Of a DNA stretch of 64,000 nt, positions 7,775 through 15,644 are shown in pieces. The stretch comes from DASZIT01 sp963819695. GTDB lineage: Bacteria > Actinomycetota > Acidimicrobiia > Acidimicrobiales > RAAP-2. The stretch spans positions 434,001-498,000 of the forward strand of contig CAWFXD010000002.1 in NCBI GenBank assembly GCA_963819695.1, written 5' to 3'. Numbering within the stretch: the stretch's first letter is position 1; the number at the start of each line of letters is the position of its first letter. The translations under genes were made by a program, and so were the position numbers. The notes beneath the pieces were generated by a model that had not been told where the DNA came from, did not search any database, and worked only from the letters and a program-made list of their open reading frames with translations.

Positions 7775-8892
7775 TGTCCGCCTGCCGCCCCCGAGACGGT
7801 CCCGGTCAAGGTCCCGTTGGCTTGATCGAGGTTCAGCTGGATGGTCAGATCCACCGATCCGCTCGGACCGCTGACTTTGGCGCCGATCGTCGAGCCCTGC
7901 AACGCGGTGACCGTGCCGGTGTCGGGGCCCCAGGTGACCTGGCTCGAAGACATGGCCACGCCGCCGTTGACCGAGTCGCCGTTGAGCGTGACCACCAGGG
8001 GGGCGGCGCCGGACCCCGCGGCCGTCATGGTCAAGACGACCGAGACCTGGCCCTCCCGGTTCGGAGCCGAGGTCTGGTAGGTGCCCTGTACCGACTGGTT
8101 GAAGGGTGCGGAAGGGACCCCGCCGGTCGACGCCGGTGGGGCCGTGGTCGATGACGACCCGGCGGCGGAAGCGCTCCCGGACTGGAAGCTGGCGTTCAGC
8201 TGGGCGAGCACCGACGCGGAGGTTCCTGCCCGCTGTGACCACCCGGGACGGAGAGGGCCGACCACCGCGACGATGCCGATGCCGATGACCGTTGTGACCC
8301 CGATGACCGCCGCGGCGATCCGACGCCCAGGTGAAAACGTCCGGCCGGTGACCAGGCGCCAACCGACCGCGCCGACCACCGCCACGACACAGAGGACGTT
8401 GATCAGCAACGTCAGCGAGAGGCGGGTGTCGGTGCCTGCCCCGAGACCGTGCAACAGGGCGATGGGCCAGCACAGATAGGCCAGCCAGTGCACGCTCCGC
8501 CACGCCCGGGTGCCGATGCGCCTTCGGAGGCCGCTGGTGATGGCGACGGCCAGGAGCAGGTCGAACGCCAGTGCGCCGAAGCCCACCCAGAGCGGCCGGT
8601 AGGGGGTTCGGAAGGGAATCACCGCGTCGAGGTAGCCGATCGGAACGTAGCCATCGGCCACGGTGGTGACGATATGCACGCCGATGACCACCAGGCAGAA
8701 CAATGAGAGATTGCGGTGCACCGTCTGGGACAGGAACCTCGGCCACCGTTCCGTCGTCCATCCCACCGAGGCGACGACGCCCAGGACGACCGTGGCGGTG
8801 AGAAGCACCAGGGAGACGAGTCCGGTGGCTCGGGTCAGGTACCACATCGCGGTGGAACCGGTTCCCACCGCAGCCACCGAGGGCAGGATCAT
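7771..8892 (-). CDS. Ferric-reductase-like transmembrane protein with extracytoplasmic beta-rich domain
   Basis: A 373-residue protein. Residues about 15-215 hold six hydrophobic segments with paired membrane histidines in QTVHRNLSLFCLVVIGVH and SVHWLAYLCWPIALLHGLG, the bis-heme layout of ferric-reductase-like/cytochrome-b domains. A last helix near 220 leads to a Ser/Ala/Thr linker and a C-terminal domain of about 110 residues rich in Gly, Thr and Val, ending TVSGAAGGQ. That domain has no family I recognise. The start at 8892 overlaps the ApbE stop as ATGA and the end overlaps the NuoF-like start the same way. It likely carries electrons across the membrane. Confidence 0.8.
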   Translation of the reverse strand: MILPSVAAVGTGSTAMWYLTRATGLVSLVLLTATVVLGVVASVGWTTERWPRFLSQTVHRNLSLFCLVVIGVHIVTTVADGYVPIGYLDAVIPFRTPYRPLWVGFGALAFDLLLAVAITSGLRRRIGTRAWRSVHWLAYLCWPIALLHGLGAGTDTRLSLTLLINVLCVVAVVGAVGWRLVTGRTFSPGRRIAAAVIGVTTVIGIGIVAVVGPLRPGWSQRAGTSASVLAQLNASFQSGSASAAGSSSTTAPPASTGGVPSAPFNQSVQGTYQTSAPNREGQVSVVLTMTAAGSGAAPLVVTLNGDSVNGGVAMSSSQVTWGPDTGTVTALQGSTIGAKVSGPSGSVDLTIQLNLDQANGTLTGTVSGAAGGQ

Positions 8893-9848
8893 CGAGCCCC
8901 GTCTTCGACGAGGCTCCGGCTGTCGACGGGCCAGTCGGCGATGCACGACACCCTGCCGTCCCACTCCACCAGCCGGGAGGGGAGGTTCCGGGCGGCGAGC
9001 CATGCCATCGCCCCGGGCCCTTTCACCATGGCGGCGGTGGAGGCCGTGTTGGCGTCGACACACGACGCCGCCGCCACCGACACGGTGCGCCACAGGGGCC
9101 GGACCGGCAGGCTCGTCGCCGGGTCGATGATGTGGTGTACCTGACGGCCACCGAATCGCCATTGGCGGACGGCGATTCCCGATGTGGCCAGACCGCCGGA
9201 GCTGATCGCCACTGACCCACCGGTAGGCATCCCACCCGACACGTCGCTCAGGCCGATCCGAAAGCCACCATGCGGCGGGTCTCCCGCCACCGCCACATCA
9301 CCCCCCAGCGATACCAGGACCCCGCAGCCCAGCTGGCCGAATACCCGGTCTGCGACCCGGTCTGCCGCCCACGCCTTGGCCGTGGCCCCCAGATCGAGTT
9401 GCGTGTGCGCCGGAATCCGGACCGTGCCGGCGGGGATATCGAGCTCGATGGTCTTCCAGCCCGGCACCGGGGCCTCGTCGGGCATGACCCCAGTGACGCC
9501 ACCCACGATCTCCGAGAAGTCGCGGTCGTAGCCGATCCGCTTCATGGCACCACCGACGGTCGGGTCGACGGCGCCATCGGTGACTTCTGCCGCCCGAATG
9601 GCTACCTGCATGAGCTCGAGCAGGTCGGCGCTCACGACGACCTTCCGCCCCCCGGGGCTCTGGAGTCGGCTGATCTCGGAATCGACCCGGAACCGGCTCG
9701 CCACCCGCTCGAGGTTGTCGAGCTCGGTCCAGAGGATCGAAGCCGCGGCAACCAGCGAATCCGGATCAGTGACCACCAGCTCGGCCTGGGTGCCCAGCGC
9801 GGGGATTCGATAGGCGACCTCCGGGTCGCCGGGGACGATGACGGACAC
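8889..9848 (-). CDS. apbE: FAD:protein FMN transferase (ApbE family)
   Basis: A 319-residue ApbE-family protein, GTG start. Family motifs are visible in order: GTQAELVV near residue 19, FRVDSEISRLQ near 53, LDLGATAKAWAADR near 152, SLGGDVAVAG near 181, and HHIIDPATSLPV near 240. ApbE attaches FMN from FAD to Thr/Ser in a DxxSGA(T/S) motif of extracytoplasmic redox proteins. No clear Sec signal is visible, which is unusual for a family normally acting outside the membrane. It starts 5 nt after the stop of a small membrane-anchored protein ending HVTSGAS and overlaps the next gene, so the operon supplies both modifier and a candidate substrate. Confidence 0.92.
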   Translation of the reverse strand: MSVIVPGDPEVAYRIPALGTQAELVVTDPDSLVAAASILWTELDNLERVASRFRVDSEISRLQSPGGRKVVVSADLLELMQVAIRAAEVTDGAVDPTVGGAMKRIGYDRDFSEIVGGVTGVMPDEAPVPGWKTIELDIPAGTVRIPAHTQLDLGATAKAWAADRVADRVFGQLGCGVLVSLGGDVAVAGDPPHGGFRIGLSDVSGGMPTGGSVAISSGGLATSGIAVRQWRFGGRQVHHIIDPATSLPVRPLWRTVSVAAASCVDANTASTAAMVKGPGAMAWLAARNLPSRLVEWDGRVSCIADWPVDSRSLVEDGAR

Positions 9849-9853
9849 GGATA

Positions 9854-10189
9854 TCAGCTGGCTCCGCTGGTCACGTGAGCCGGTCGCCGGGTGGTGACCG
9901 GTGGGCTGGCCGGCGGCGCCGGCGCGGTGGTCGGCGCGGTCGACGATCCTCCTGAGGGTGCCGTCGCCGGAGCTGACGTGGTTGGCGTGGTGGTGGCGGC
10001 CGGGCTCTGGCTGGCCGGGGTGGTGGCGTGCCCGGGCAACGACTTGCTGACGTAGAGGCCCAGGATGCCGACCGCGGCGACGGTCGCCACCGCGATTCGC
10101 TTGGTGAGCTTGCCGATCCGGTTCAGCGCCGCGTCACGACGGGCCCCTTCGCGCCGGCCCGCGTGCCTTCCGTACCTGATATCTGCCAT
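9854..10189 (-). CDS. Small membrane-anchored Thr/Pro-rich protein ending HVTSGAS, candidate flavinylation substrate
   Basis: A 111-residue protein with a basic N-terminus, one membrane helix at about 32-50 (KRIAVATVAAVGILGLYV) and a low-complexity Thr/Pro/Ser/Ala tail that should lie outside the cell. The last seven residues, HVTSGAS, resemble the ApbE target motif DxxSGA(T/S), with His in place of Asp and Ser as the very last residue. The usual FMN-binding domain around that motif is missing. It is first in the redox operon, 5 nt before apbE. A -10-like TAGCCT ends 7 nt before the ATG, suggesting a leaderless message. A role as a minimal flavin carrier is inference. Confidence 0.65.
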   Translation of the reverse strand: MADIRYGRHAGRREGARRDAALNRIGKLTKRIAVATVAAVGILGLYVSKSLPGHATTPASQSPAATTTPTTSAPATAPSGGSSTAPTTAPAPPASPPVTTRRPAHVTSGAS

Positions 10190-10196
10190 GTCATCC

Positions 10197-10251
10197 AGGC
10201 TAGGGATCCACCCTGAAGATCACATGACACCCAGGTGAGAATCGGGTAAGA
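10197..10251 (-). promoter_or_regulatory. Promoter and tandem 11-bp operator for the redox operon
   Basis: Read on the minus strand, TAGCCT at 10202-10197 is a -10 candidate ending 7 nt before the ATG at 10189. Upstream, the plus strand shows GGTGAGA (10234-10240) and GGTAAGA (10245-10251), 11 bp apart, with a weaker third unit at 10223. This is a second OmpR-type tandem site, next to the kinase gene whose regulator could bind it. Binding is inferred. Confidence 0.4.
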
Positions 10252-10259
10252 AATGAGGC

Positions 10260-11603
10260 TCAGATCCGGGCGGAATCCTGGGGTGCGGCCGGACCCGGCG
10301 CGTCGGTGTTTGGGGGCTTGACCTGGGAAGTTCGTGAAATGAGACGGAAGATCGAGCGGGGTCGGTTGGGTCGCTGCCCTCCCGGGTGCCACGACACCTC
10401 CATCCGGGCCCCCCCGATCGGAGCCGTGCCGATCGACCAGCTGCCCCCGGTGGCCCGGACCACCGAATCGGCGATGGCCAGGCCCAGGCCGGTTCCCCCC
10501 TGATCGTCCACCCCCCGATGGAAACGGTCGAAGACCACGTCTCGGTCACCGGGGGGGATCCCGGGCCCGGAGTCGTCCACATCGAGCACGATCCGGGCTC
10601 CGGTGGTTCGGACCCCGACCGTCACCACCCCGCCGCGGTCGGCGTAGCGGCAGGCGTTGTCGACCAGCACCCCGATCAGGCGGTCGATCCAGGAGGGATC
10701 GGTAACCAGGATCGCCGGCTCCCCGCCGTCGCGTTGGAAACCCAGAGTCACCCCTCGGGCGGTGGCCACCGCCTGGAACCGGTCGACGCATGTCTCCGCG
10801 GCTGCCGCCACATCCACCCGGTCGCGCTCGGCGGTTGGCGGGCGCTCGGCGTCGACCCGGGCCAACCACAACAGGTCGTCCACGATGCTCCGGAGTCGCC
10901 GGCCCTCGCCGGCGACCCGCTGGAGTACCCCCCGGTAGGCGTCGGCATCCCGGGGACGGCTCAAGGCCAGGTCGACTTCGGCTTCGATGACGCTCAGCGG
11001 CGTTCGCAGTTCGTGCGAGGCGTCGGCGGTGAATTCGGTCTGCCGGCGACGGACGACCTCGAGCGGCGCCAAGGCCCGGAGCCCGATGGCCAACGCGCCG
11101 GCGAAGACGACGACCAGGGCGACCCCGCCGACCAGGATCTCCGGGATGATGAGGGTGCTCTGCACCCGGCGAATTTGACCGATGCTCTCGCCGGCCACCA
11201 GCCACCCGTTACCCGTTGGGGTGGCTTGGTATCGGAAGGGGGTGCCCCCCGTATCGATGGTGGTGATGCCGGCTGTCCAACGGTGGGCCGGGAGGGGAGG
11301 CGAATCGGAGGTCAACGCAGTGGCCGATCCGGAGGCGGAGACCGACCACACGAAGGCGGGCGCGTCATCGACGTCACGGTCCTTCTGCACGATGGGGGTT
11401 CCGGGTGTCGGGAGACTCAGGACCTCCTTCTGGGCGTCGACCAGACGCTCGGAAAGGCGGAGATCGGCCTGGCTGGTGAGCCGGTGTACCACGAAGACGT
11501 TGAGCACCACCACCGCGATCAGGTAGCAGGCGAGCACGATAACGGTGGCCGCCGCCGCCACTTTGGCGGCATGGCGACGGTGCGCGGCGCTGGTTCTCAC
11601 CAT
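10260..11603 (-). CDS. Sensor histidine kinase
   Basis: A 447-residue kinase with membrane helices near 15-38 and 152-175 around a sensor loop of about 110 residues. The phospho-accepting His is in FTADASHELRTPLSVIEAE near residue 200. The ATP domain has VLVDNACRYA, LDVDDSGPGIPPGD and GGTGLGLAIADSVV. A Pro/Arg-rich tail of about 45 residues follows the ATPase domain, longer than usual. Its start overlaps the end of the response-regulator gene by 7 nt, so the two are a co-translated pair. The downstream redox operon is on the same strand, only 70 bp away, and may be its target. Confidence 0.93.
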   Translation of the reverse strand: MVRTSAAHRRHAAKVAAAATVIVLACYLIAVVVLNVFVVHRLTSQADLRLSERLVDAQKEVLSLPTPGTPIVQKDRDVDDAPAFVWSVSASGSATALTSDSPPLPAHRWTAGITTIDTGGTPFRYQATPTGNGWLVAGESIGQIRRVQSTLIIPEILVGGVALVVVFAGALAIGLRALAPLEVVRRRQTEFTADASHELRTPLSVIEAEVDLALSRPRDADAYRGVLQRVAGEGRRLRSIVDDLLWLARVDAERPPTAERDRVDVAAAAETCVDRFQAVATARGVTLGFQRDGGEPAILVTDPSWIDRLIGVLVDNACRYADRGGVVTVGVRTTGARIVLDVDDSGPGIPPGDRDVVFDRFHRGVDDQGGTGLGLAIADSVVRATGGSWSIGTAPIGGARMEVSWHPGGQRPNRPRSIFRLISRTSQVKPPNTDAPGPAAPQDSARI

Positions 11604-12265
11604 TCGACCAATCGGTATCCGGTGCCTCTGACGGTCTCGATGCGGGCACTGTCGGCGCCGAGCTTGGCCCGCAGCCGGGCCACATGGACGTCGATGGTGT
11701 TCGATCCGACGGCGTCCGCCTCATTGTCCCAGATCTGGACGGCGATGTTCCGTCGAGTCACCACCGCGGGAGCTCGTCGGAGGAGCAGCTCGAGGAGGCC
11801 GAACTCGGTGGCGGTGAGGGTGATCGGCTCGCCGTGTTTGGTCACCTCCCGGGTGACGGTATCCAAACGGAGATCGCCGCAGACGATCTGGGGAACGACG
11901 GTGAGGGCGGGTCGGCGCTGTAACGCTTGCAGTCTGGCTACCAATTCGGAGAAATCGAACGGCTTCACCAGGTAGTCGTCGGCTCCGAGGTTCAATCCGG
12001 TGACACGGTCAGAGGTCGCGTCCCGGGCGGTGAGCATCAGGATCGGGGTTCGGTCACCTTGTTCTCGCATGCCCTGCACGACCTCGATGCCACTTCGTTT
12101 GGGCATCCGCCAATCGAGGATCACCACCTCGTATTGGTACTCCCGGATGTGGGCCATCGCCTGGTCGCCATCGGCGACGGCGTCGACTGCATAGCCGTGC
12201 TCCTTCAACCCGCGCTCCAACACCGAACGGAGCGGATCGTCGTCTTCTGCCACCAGTACCCTCAC
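11597..12265 (-). CDS. OmpR-family response regulator
   Basis: A 222-residue regulator. Receiver domain residues: EDDD near 7, phospho-acceptor Asp in VVILDWRMPKRSG near 51, Thr in MLTARD and Lys in LVKPFD. The C-terminal winged helix ends IDVHVARLRAKLG and ETVRGTGYRLVEW. The ATG at 12265 is directly at the family start (MRVLVAEDDD). The kinase gene overlaps its end. A likely promoter with TACATT as -10 lies about 45 bp upstream, and GTCA direct repeats 11 bp apart overlap the -35 position, which would suit autoregulation. Confidence 0.93.
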   Translation of the reverse strand: MRVLVAEDDDPLRSVLERGLKEHGYAVDAVADGDQAMAHIREYQYEVVILDWRMPKRSGIEVVQGMREQGDRTPILMLTARDATSDRVTGLNLGADDYLVKPFDFSELVARLQALQRRPALTVVPQIVCGDLRLDTVTREVTKHGEPITLTATEFGLLELLLRRAPAVVTRRNIAVQIWDNEADAVGSNTIDVHVARLRAKLGADSARIETVRGTGYRLVEW

Positions 12266-12308
12266 GGCCGACGGCCCCCCGGTTGCCTGGTGACGGCGAT
12301 CATCGGCT

Positions 12309-12342
12309 CAATGTACCCGCCGCACCTGACGATCGGATGACA
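12309..12342 (-). promoter_or_regulatory. Promoter of response-regulator/kinase pair with GTCA direct repeats
   Basis: On the minus strand a -10 candidate TACATT lies at 12314-12309. Two units, GTCATCCGATC and GTCAGGTGCGG, lie head to tail with an 11-bp period around the -35 region. The pattern is seen; autoregulation is inferred. Confidence 0.35.
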
Positions 12343-12418
12343 GCCCGGGGCGCTACCCCACGCCCTTCGTCGCCCCGATACGCACGTCCCGGGGCTGGTG
12401 GCGACAGACGTTCTTCCC

Positions 12419-13408
12419 TCACCCGGATCGTGATGGCCCCAGGGCTCCTCGAATCCCTTCGATCGTTCGGCGTTTGAAGAGAAGCAACCGTCGCTCACGC
12501 TCGCTCAGATCCAGGGTGACGGCCGACGAGGGAGCCGGGGCCGGCTCGACCCGGGGGTTCTGGATATCTCCGGCGCGCGCCCGGGCGATGGATGCGAGTT
12601 GTCGCAGGAGAGCGGTGGACCGAGCCACCGCCGGATCGAGCAAGCGCAGACTGGCGTGGAATTCGAGCGTATCGACTTCGGTCGGGAAGAAGCGCGCCAA
12701 CTCGAAGTCGATGAGACCCAACCGCGCCAGCTTCTCCAGCAGCTCGAGAAAGGAGTCAGGGGTGAAGGCATGGCAGTGGACGTCGACAAATTCGTCGGAG
12801 GTGTCCATCCGACGGCACGCCTCCAGGGCGGCGACGTCCGGGTCGTCGCAGTCGGTGCGTACGACACCGGTGTAGTCAGCGTGTTCAGTCCATACCGCGT
12901 GAGTGTCGACCGCCCCGTTGATCGCCCGGGAGGTGAAGTCGTACACCTGCTTGTAGCTGGGTCTCACCAGCTGGCGCAGATAGGCATCCACGATGTCAGA
13001 GATGTCGGTCGGCGTGCGGTTGATGTCGAAGCAGTACCGCTTGTCCGGGATGACGAGGGAGAGGATGCCACCGGGCTTCAGGATGCTGGCTACGTCGGCC
13101 ATCCAGCCCACCGGGTCGGGAATGTGCTCGATCAGGTGGGAGGCGATGACATAGTCGAACGGCGCATCCTGTTCGACGGCCTCAGAGATCCGCTTGCCCT
13201 CGCCGACGACGTAGTCGACTTCCACGATCTGTTCGAGCCGGTCCTGCATCTCCGCGTTGGTCGCATACTTCTGCTTGAGTTCTTCGGCACTGGCGTGATC
13301 GAGGTAGCGGACCGGGCCATCGTCCTTGCTGACCCTTGGGTTGGCTAGCGGACCGATCTCCAGCCCGCGCATGGTGGCAACGTCGATGGCGGCCAGCTCA
13401 CTTCTCAT
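12419..13408 (-). CDS. Class I SAM-dependent methyltransferase-like protein
   Basis: A 329-residue protein. MRGLEIGPLANPRVSK near residue 12 is a modified motif I. The core of a class I methyltransferase follows: FDYVIASHLIEHIPDPVGWM near 105 and LKPGGILSLVIPDKRYCFD near 133. A C-terminal part resembles wall- or glycan-associated methyltransferases (HCHAFTPDSFLELLEKL near 215). A close paralogue is encoded at 29013-30041. ATG at 13408 is preferred to TTG at 13417 because a TACATT -10 box ends 7 nt before it, as for other leaderless genes here. Substrate unknown; adjacent genes give no clear pathway. Confidence 0.75.
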   Translation of the reverse strand: MRSELAAIDVATMRGLEIGPLANPRVSKDDGPVRYLDHASAEELKQKYATNAEMQDRLEQIVEVDYVVGEGKRISEAVEQDAPFDYVIASHLIEHIPDPVGWMADVASILKPGGILSLVIPDKRYCFDINRTPTDISDIVDAYLRQLVRPSYKQVYDFTSRAINGAVDTHAVWTEHADYTGVVRTDCDDPDVAALEACRRMDTSDEFVDVHCHAFTPDSFLELLEKLARLGLIDFELARFFPTEVDTLEFHASLRLLDPAVARSTALLRQLASIARARAGDIQNPRVEPAPAPSSAVTLDLSERERRLLLFKRRTIEGIRGALGPSRSG

Positions 13409-13415
13409 TGCCCAC

Positions 13416-13421
13416 AATGTA
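13416..13421 (-). promoter_or_regulatory. -10 box (TACATT), leaderless promoter of the methyltransferase
   Basis: TACATT on the minus strand ends 7 nt before the ATG at 13408, placing the transcript start at or next to the start codon. No Shine-Dalgarno sequence is present. Confidence 0.4.
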
Positions 13422-13470
13422 CGTCACGAGCCGGGACTGGAAGTGAGAGGTAGGAGGGACCGTGCGGCTC

Positions 13471-14559
13471 CTAGTGGAGGAAACTCCAGATCAGCCGCGA
13501 GGCGGAGGGTGTGCCCGGATCGCCTTGCGGCCAGCGGTGGGCGCCGCCCACGTACAAGGCGTACTGGACCCGGGTCTGGTTCTGGCAGGTCGACCAGAGG
13601 CTGACGATCGCGGTCCCGGTCTGTTTCACCGTCGGGTTACCCACGCAGCCGTCGATCTGGCGCCACTGGGCCACCACATCGTTGACCCGGGGCTCGGCCA
13701 TCCCGCGCACCACCCGGGTCGGATCCTGGGAGGAGATGCTCAGATACGGGTCTTGCTGGTAGGCGACGATGGCGATGGAGACCGGTCGCGGCGGGATGCA
13801 CTCCGGCACCGGCACCGCCTCCACCGCGGCCACTCCGGCGAAGAGACCCGGATTGGCACAGGCCAGCCGGTAGGCCATCCTTCCCCCGTTGCTGAAACCC
13901 GCCAGGTAGACATCCTGGGCGGAGGTTCCGGGCACGCTGGCCAGGACATCGTGGACCACGGTGGTCAAGAACGACACGTCGTCGACCCCGGCGGCCCGCG
14001 CCAGGCCGCAACACCCGCCGGCATTCCACGACTGGCCGAATCCGGCGGGGTAGACCAGCACCGCCCGCCCGACGACGGGGAGGAATCCGGTCACCCGGGC
14101 GACGCCAGCGGGGGTCATCCCGTGACCGTGGAGGACGACCAGCACCGGAAGCGGTCCGGACCCGCCGGCGGTCGGCCTGACGACCACGTAGTCGCGCAAC
14201 AGGACTCCGGACTGGACCTGCTGCACCGTCGAGGTCCAGCCGGCCGGCACCCGGACCCCCACCGACGGGCCGAGGCCGGGTAGGTCGGGTTGGGCAACCC
14301 GATCCGGCTCGCCGGATGAATCCGTCGGATCCGCCACCGACGGCGGCGGGGAGGTTTCGAAGGACGCCGGCGTCGCGCCGGCCCCATGGGCCCGGGCCGC
14401 CACCTCGGCGGTGCGGATCCCGGTGAGCGTGTGCAGCGCGGCGTGGGACGTCCCCGGCAACCCCACCGTCAGCAGGGAAGCGCAGGCGACCACGCCGGCC
14501 CCGGCGGCCAACCGGCGCAGCAGGTGCCCCGGTCGGTCCCGGCGCGAGATGTGTCGCAT
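13471..14559 (-). CDS. Secreted alpha/beta hydrolase, PHB-depolymerase/LpqC-like esterase
   Basis: A 362-residue protein from ATG at 14559. A basic N-terminus (MRHISRRDRPGHLLRRL) and a hydrophobic stretch ending GTSHA form a signal peptide. After a Pro/Ser-rich linker comes an alpha/beta hydrolase: VLVVLHGHGMTPAGVA (oxyanion-hole HG), then QSWNAGGCCGLARAAGVDDV, and the nucleophile elbow AGFSNGGRMAYRLAC with Ser in G-x-S-x-G. The terminal YVGGAHRWPQG supplies the catalytic His. This order is that of the esterase PHB-depolymerase/feruloyl esterase (LpqC) family. Probable substrate is an extracellular ester; which one cannot be told. It is followed on the same strand by the methyltransferase gene. 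Confidence 0.85.
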   Translation of the reverse strand: MRHISRRDRPGHLLRRLAAGAGVVACASLLTVGLPGTSHAALHTLTGIRTAEVAARAHGAGATPASFETSPPPSVADPTDSSGEPDRVAQPDLPGLGPSVGVRVPAGWTSTVQQVQSGVLLRDYVVVRPTAGGSGPLPVLVVLHGHGMTPAGVARVTGFLPVVGRAVLVYPAGFGQSWNAGGCCGLARAAGVDDVSFLTTVVHDVLASVPGTSAQDVYLAGFSNGGRMAYRLACANPGLFAGVAAVEAVPVPECIPPRPVSIAIVAYQQDPYLSISSQDPTRVVRGMAEPRVNDVVAQWRQIDGCVGNPTVKQTGTAIVSLWSTCQNQTRVQYALYVGGAHRWPQGDPGTPSASRLIWSFLH

Positions 14560-14611
14560 TCGTGCTCCGTCGGTCGAGGCTGGGGAAGGACCGGGGCGGT
14601 CCGCCGGGCAA

Positions 14612-15235
14612 CTATACGGGGCCGGGGGGTCGTTCGGCAGTACACCAGGGATCGCCGCGGGCGGAAAAGGCGACGAATTCCCCATTGGGCAGATGCAGCG
14701 GGTCCCCGACGTCGCGGATCGATCCGTCGACGGCGAGAAATCTCATGGCTGACTGCAGGACGAGACCATGGGAGACCACCACCACCAGCCCCGGCTGTCC
14801 GGCCATCGCCTTCCCGATCGCCGACGCGGCTCGCCGACCGGCTTCGTCGGTGGTCTCCCCACCCCCGCGGCGGGCCGGGCTCCCCGAGCCCCAGGCCCTG
14901 AATTCCTCCGGGAAGGCGGCCTGTGCCTCCTCCCGGTTGAGTCCCTCCCACCCGCCCAGGTACACCTCCCGCAGGTCAGGGTCGATCTCGAAGTCCGCCC
15001 CCGAGGTCGCCACCACCCGTTGGGCCGTCGACCTCGCTCGGCGGAGGTCGCTGGAGATGACCAGGTCGGGTCCGAGCGGTGCCAGCTGGGCCGCAAGTTC
15101 GAGGGCCTGTTGCCGGCCCGTCGAGTCGAGCGGGGGATCGGAATGACCTTGGAAGCGCCCGGCGGCATTCCAGGCGGTACGCCCGTGCCGAGCCAGCACC
15201 AATCGGGGCCCGGGGGTGGCGTCCCCGTCGATCAA
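14612..15235 (-). CDS. Histidine phosphatase (phosphoglycerate-mutase-like)
   Basis: About 207 residues. The catalytic motif LARHGRTAWNAAGRFQGHSD contains the phospho-accepting His of RHG; LREVYLGGWEGL and VVVSHGLVLQSAMRF supply the acid and second His. These are signatures of the broad-specificity histidine phosphatase family. No ATG lies near the conserved start. TTG at 15235 is the best choice because it overlaps the stop of the VOC gene as TTGA, which would couple translation. Substrate is not evident. Confidence 0.85.
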   Translation of the reverse strand: MIDGDATPGPRLVLARHGRTAWNAAGRFQGHSDPPLDSTGRQQALELAAQLAPLGPDLVISSDLRRARSTAQRVVATSGADFEIDPDLREVYLGGWEGLNREEAQAAFPEEFRAWGSGSPARRGGGETTDEAGRRAASAIGKAMAGQPGLVVVVSHGLVLQSAMRFLAVDGSIRDVGDPLHLPNGEFVAFSARGDPWCTAERPPGPV

Positions 15236-15633
15236 TAGATCATCCGGGGGTCCCGGTACCACTTGAACTCGATCAGGTTGTTGGACGGGTCGCGGATCAC
15301 CATGGTCAGGTGTTCCTCGGCGAGACCTTCGAAGCGGGACTGCCGGGGACGGTGGAAAGGAATGCCTCGCGCCCCGATGAGCCGTTCGAGGGATTCGAAA
15401 TCGTCCCGGTTCCGGAAGGTCGCCCCGAAATGCCGCGGGTAGAGATCGAGCGGCTCCTGGTCCCAGGCGTCGGACAGGTGGCATACCACCTGGTCGCCGA
15501 AGAAGTCCAGGGTGATCCGATCGTCGTACCGGCGGGCCAGATGGCACCCGAGCCGATTGACGTAGAACTCCTGGGCTTCGTCGAGGTCCCGGGCCGGAAT
15601 CGCGAGGTGGAATGCGCTTTCGGGGTCACGCAT
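15232..15633 (-). CDS. VOC/glyoxalase-fold protein
   Basis: A 133-residue protein of the vicinal-oxygen-chelate fold. It starts MRDPESAFHLAIPARDLDEAQEFYVNR.. with the usual His at the first metal position, and ends with MVIRDPSNNLIEFKWY, the conserved RDPxGNxxEF segment. This form, about 130 residues with SNNLIEF, resembles cupin-like lyase/dioxygenase-related members of unknown substrate. It lies 11 bp after the phosphosulfolactate synthase stop and overlaps the phosphatase start, so the three probably form one operon. Confidence 0.85.
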   Translation of the reverse strand: MRDPESAFHLAIPARDLDEAQEFYVNRLGCHLARRYDDRITLDFFGDQVVCHLSDAWDQEPLDLYPRHFGATFRNRDDFESLERLIGARGIPFHRPRQSRFEGLAEEHLTMVIRDPSNNLIEFKWYRDPRMIY

Positions 15634-15644
15634 GAACTAGCGGA

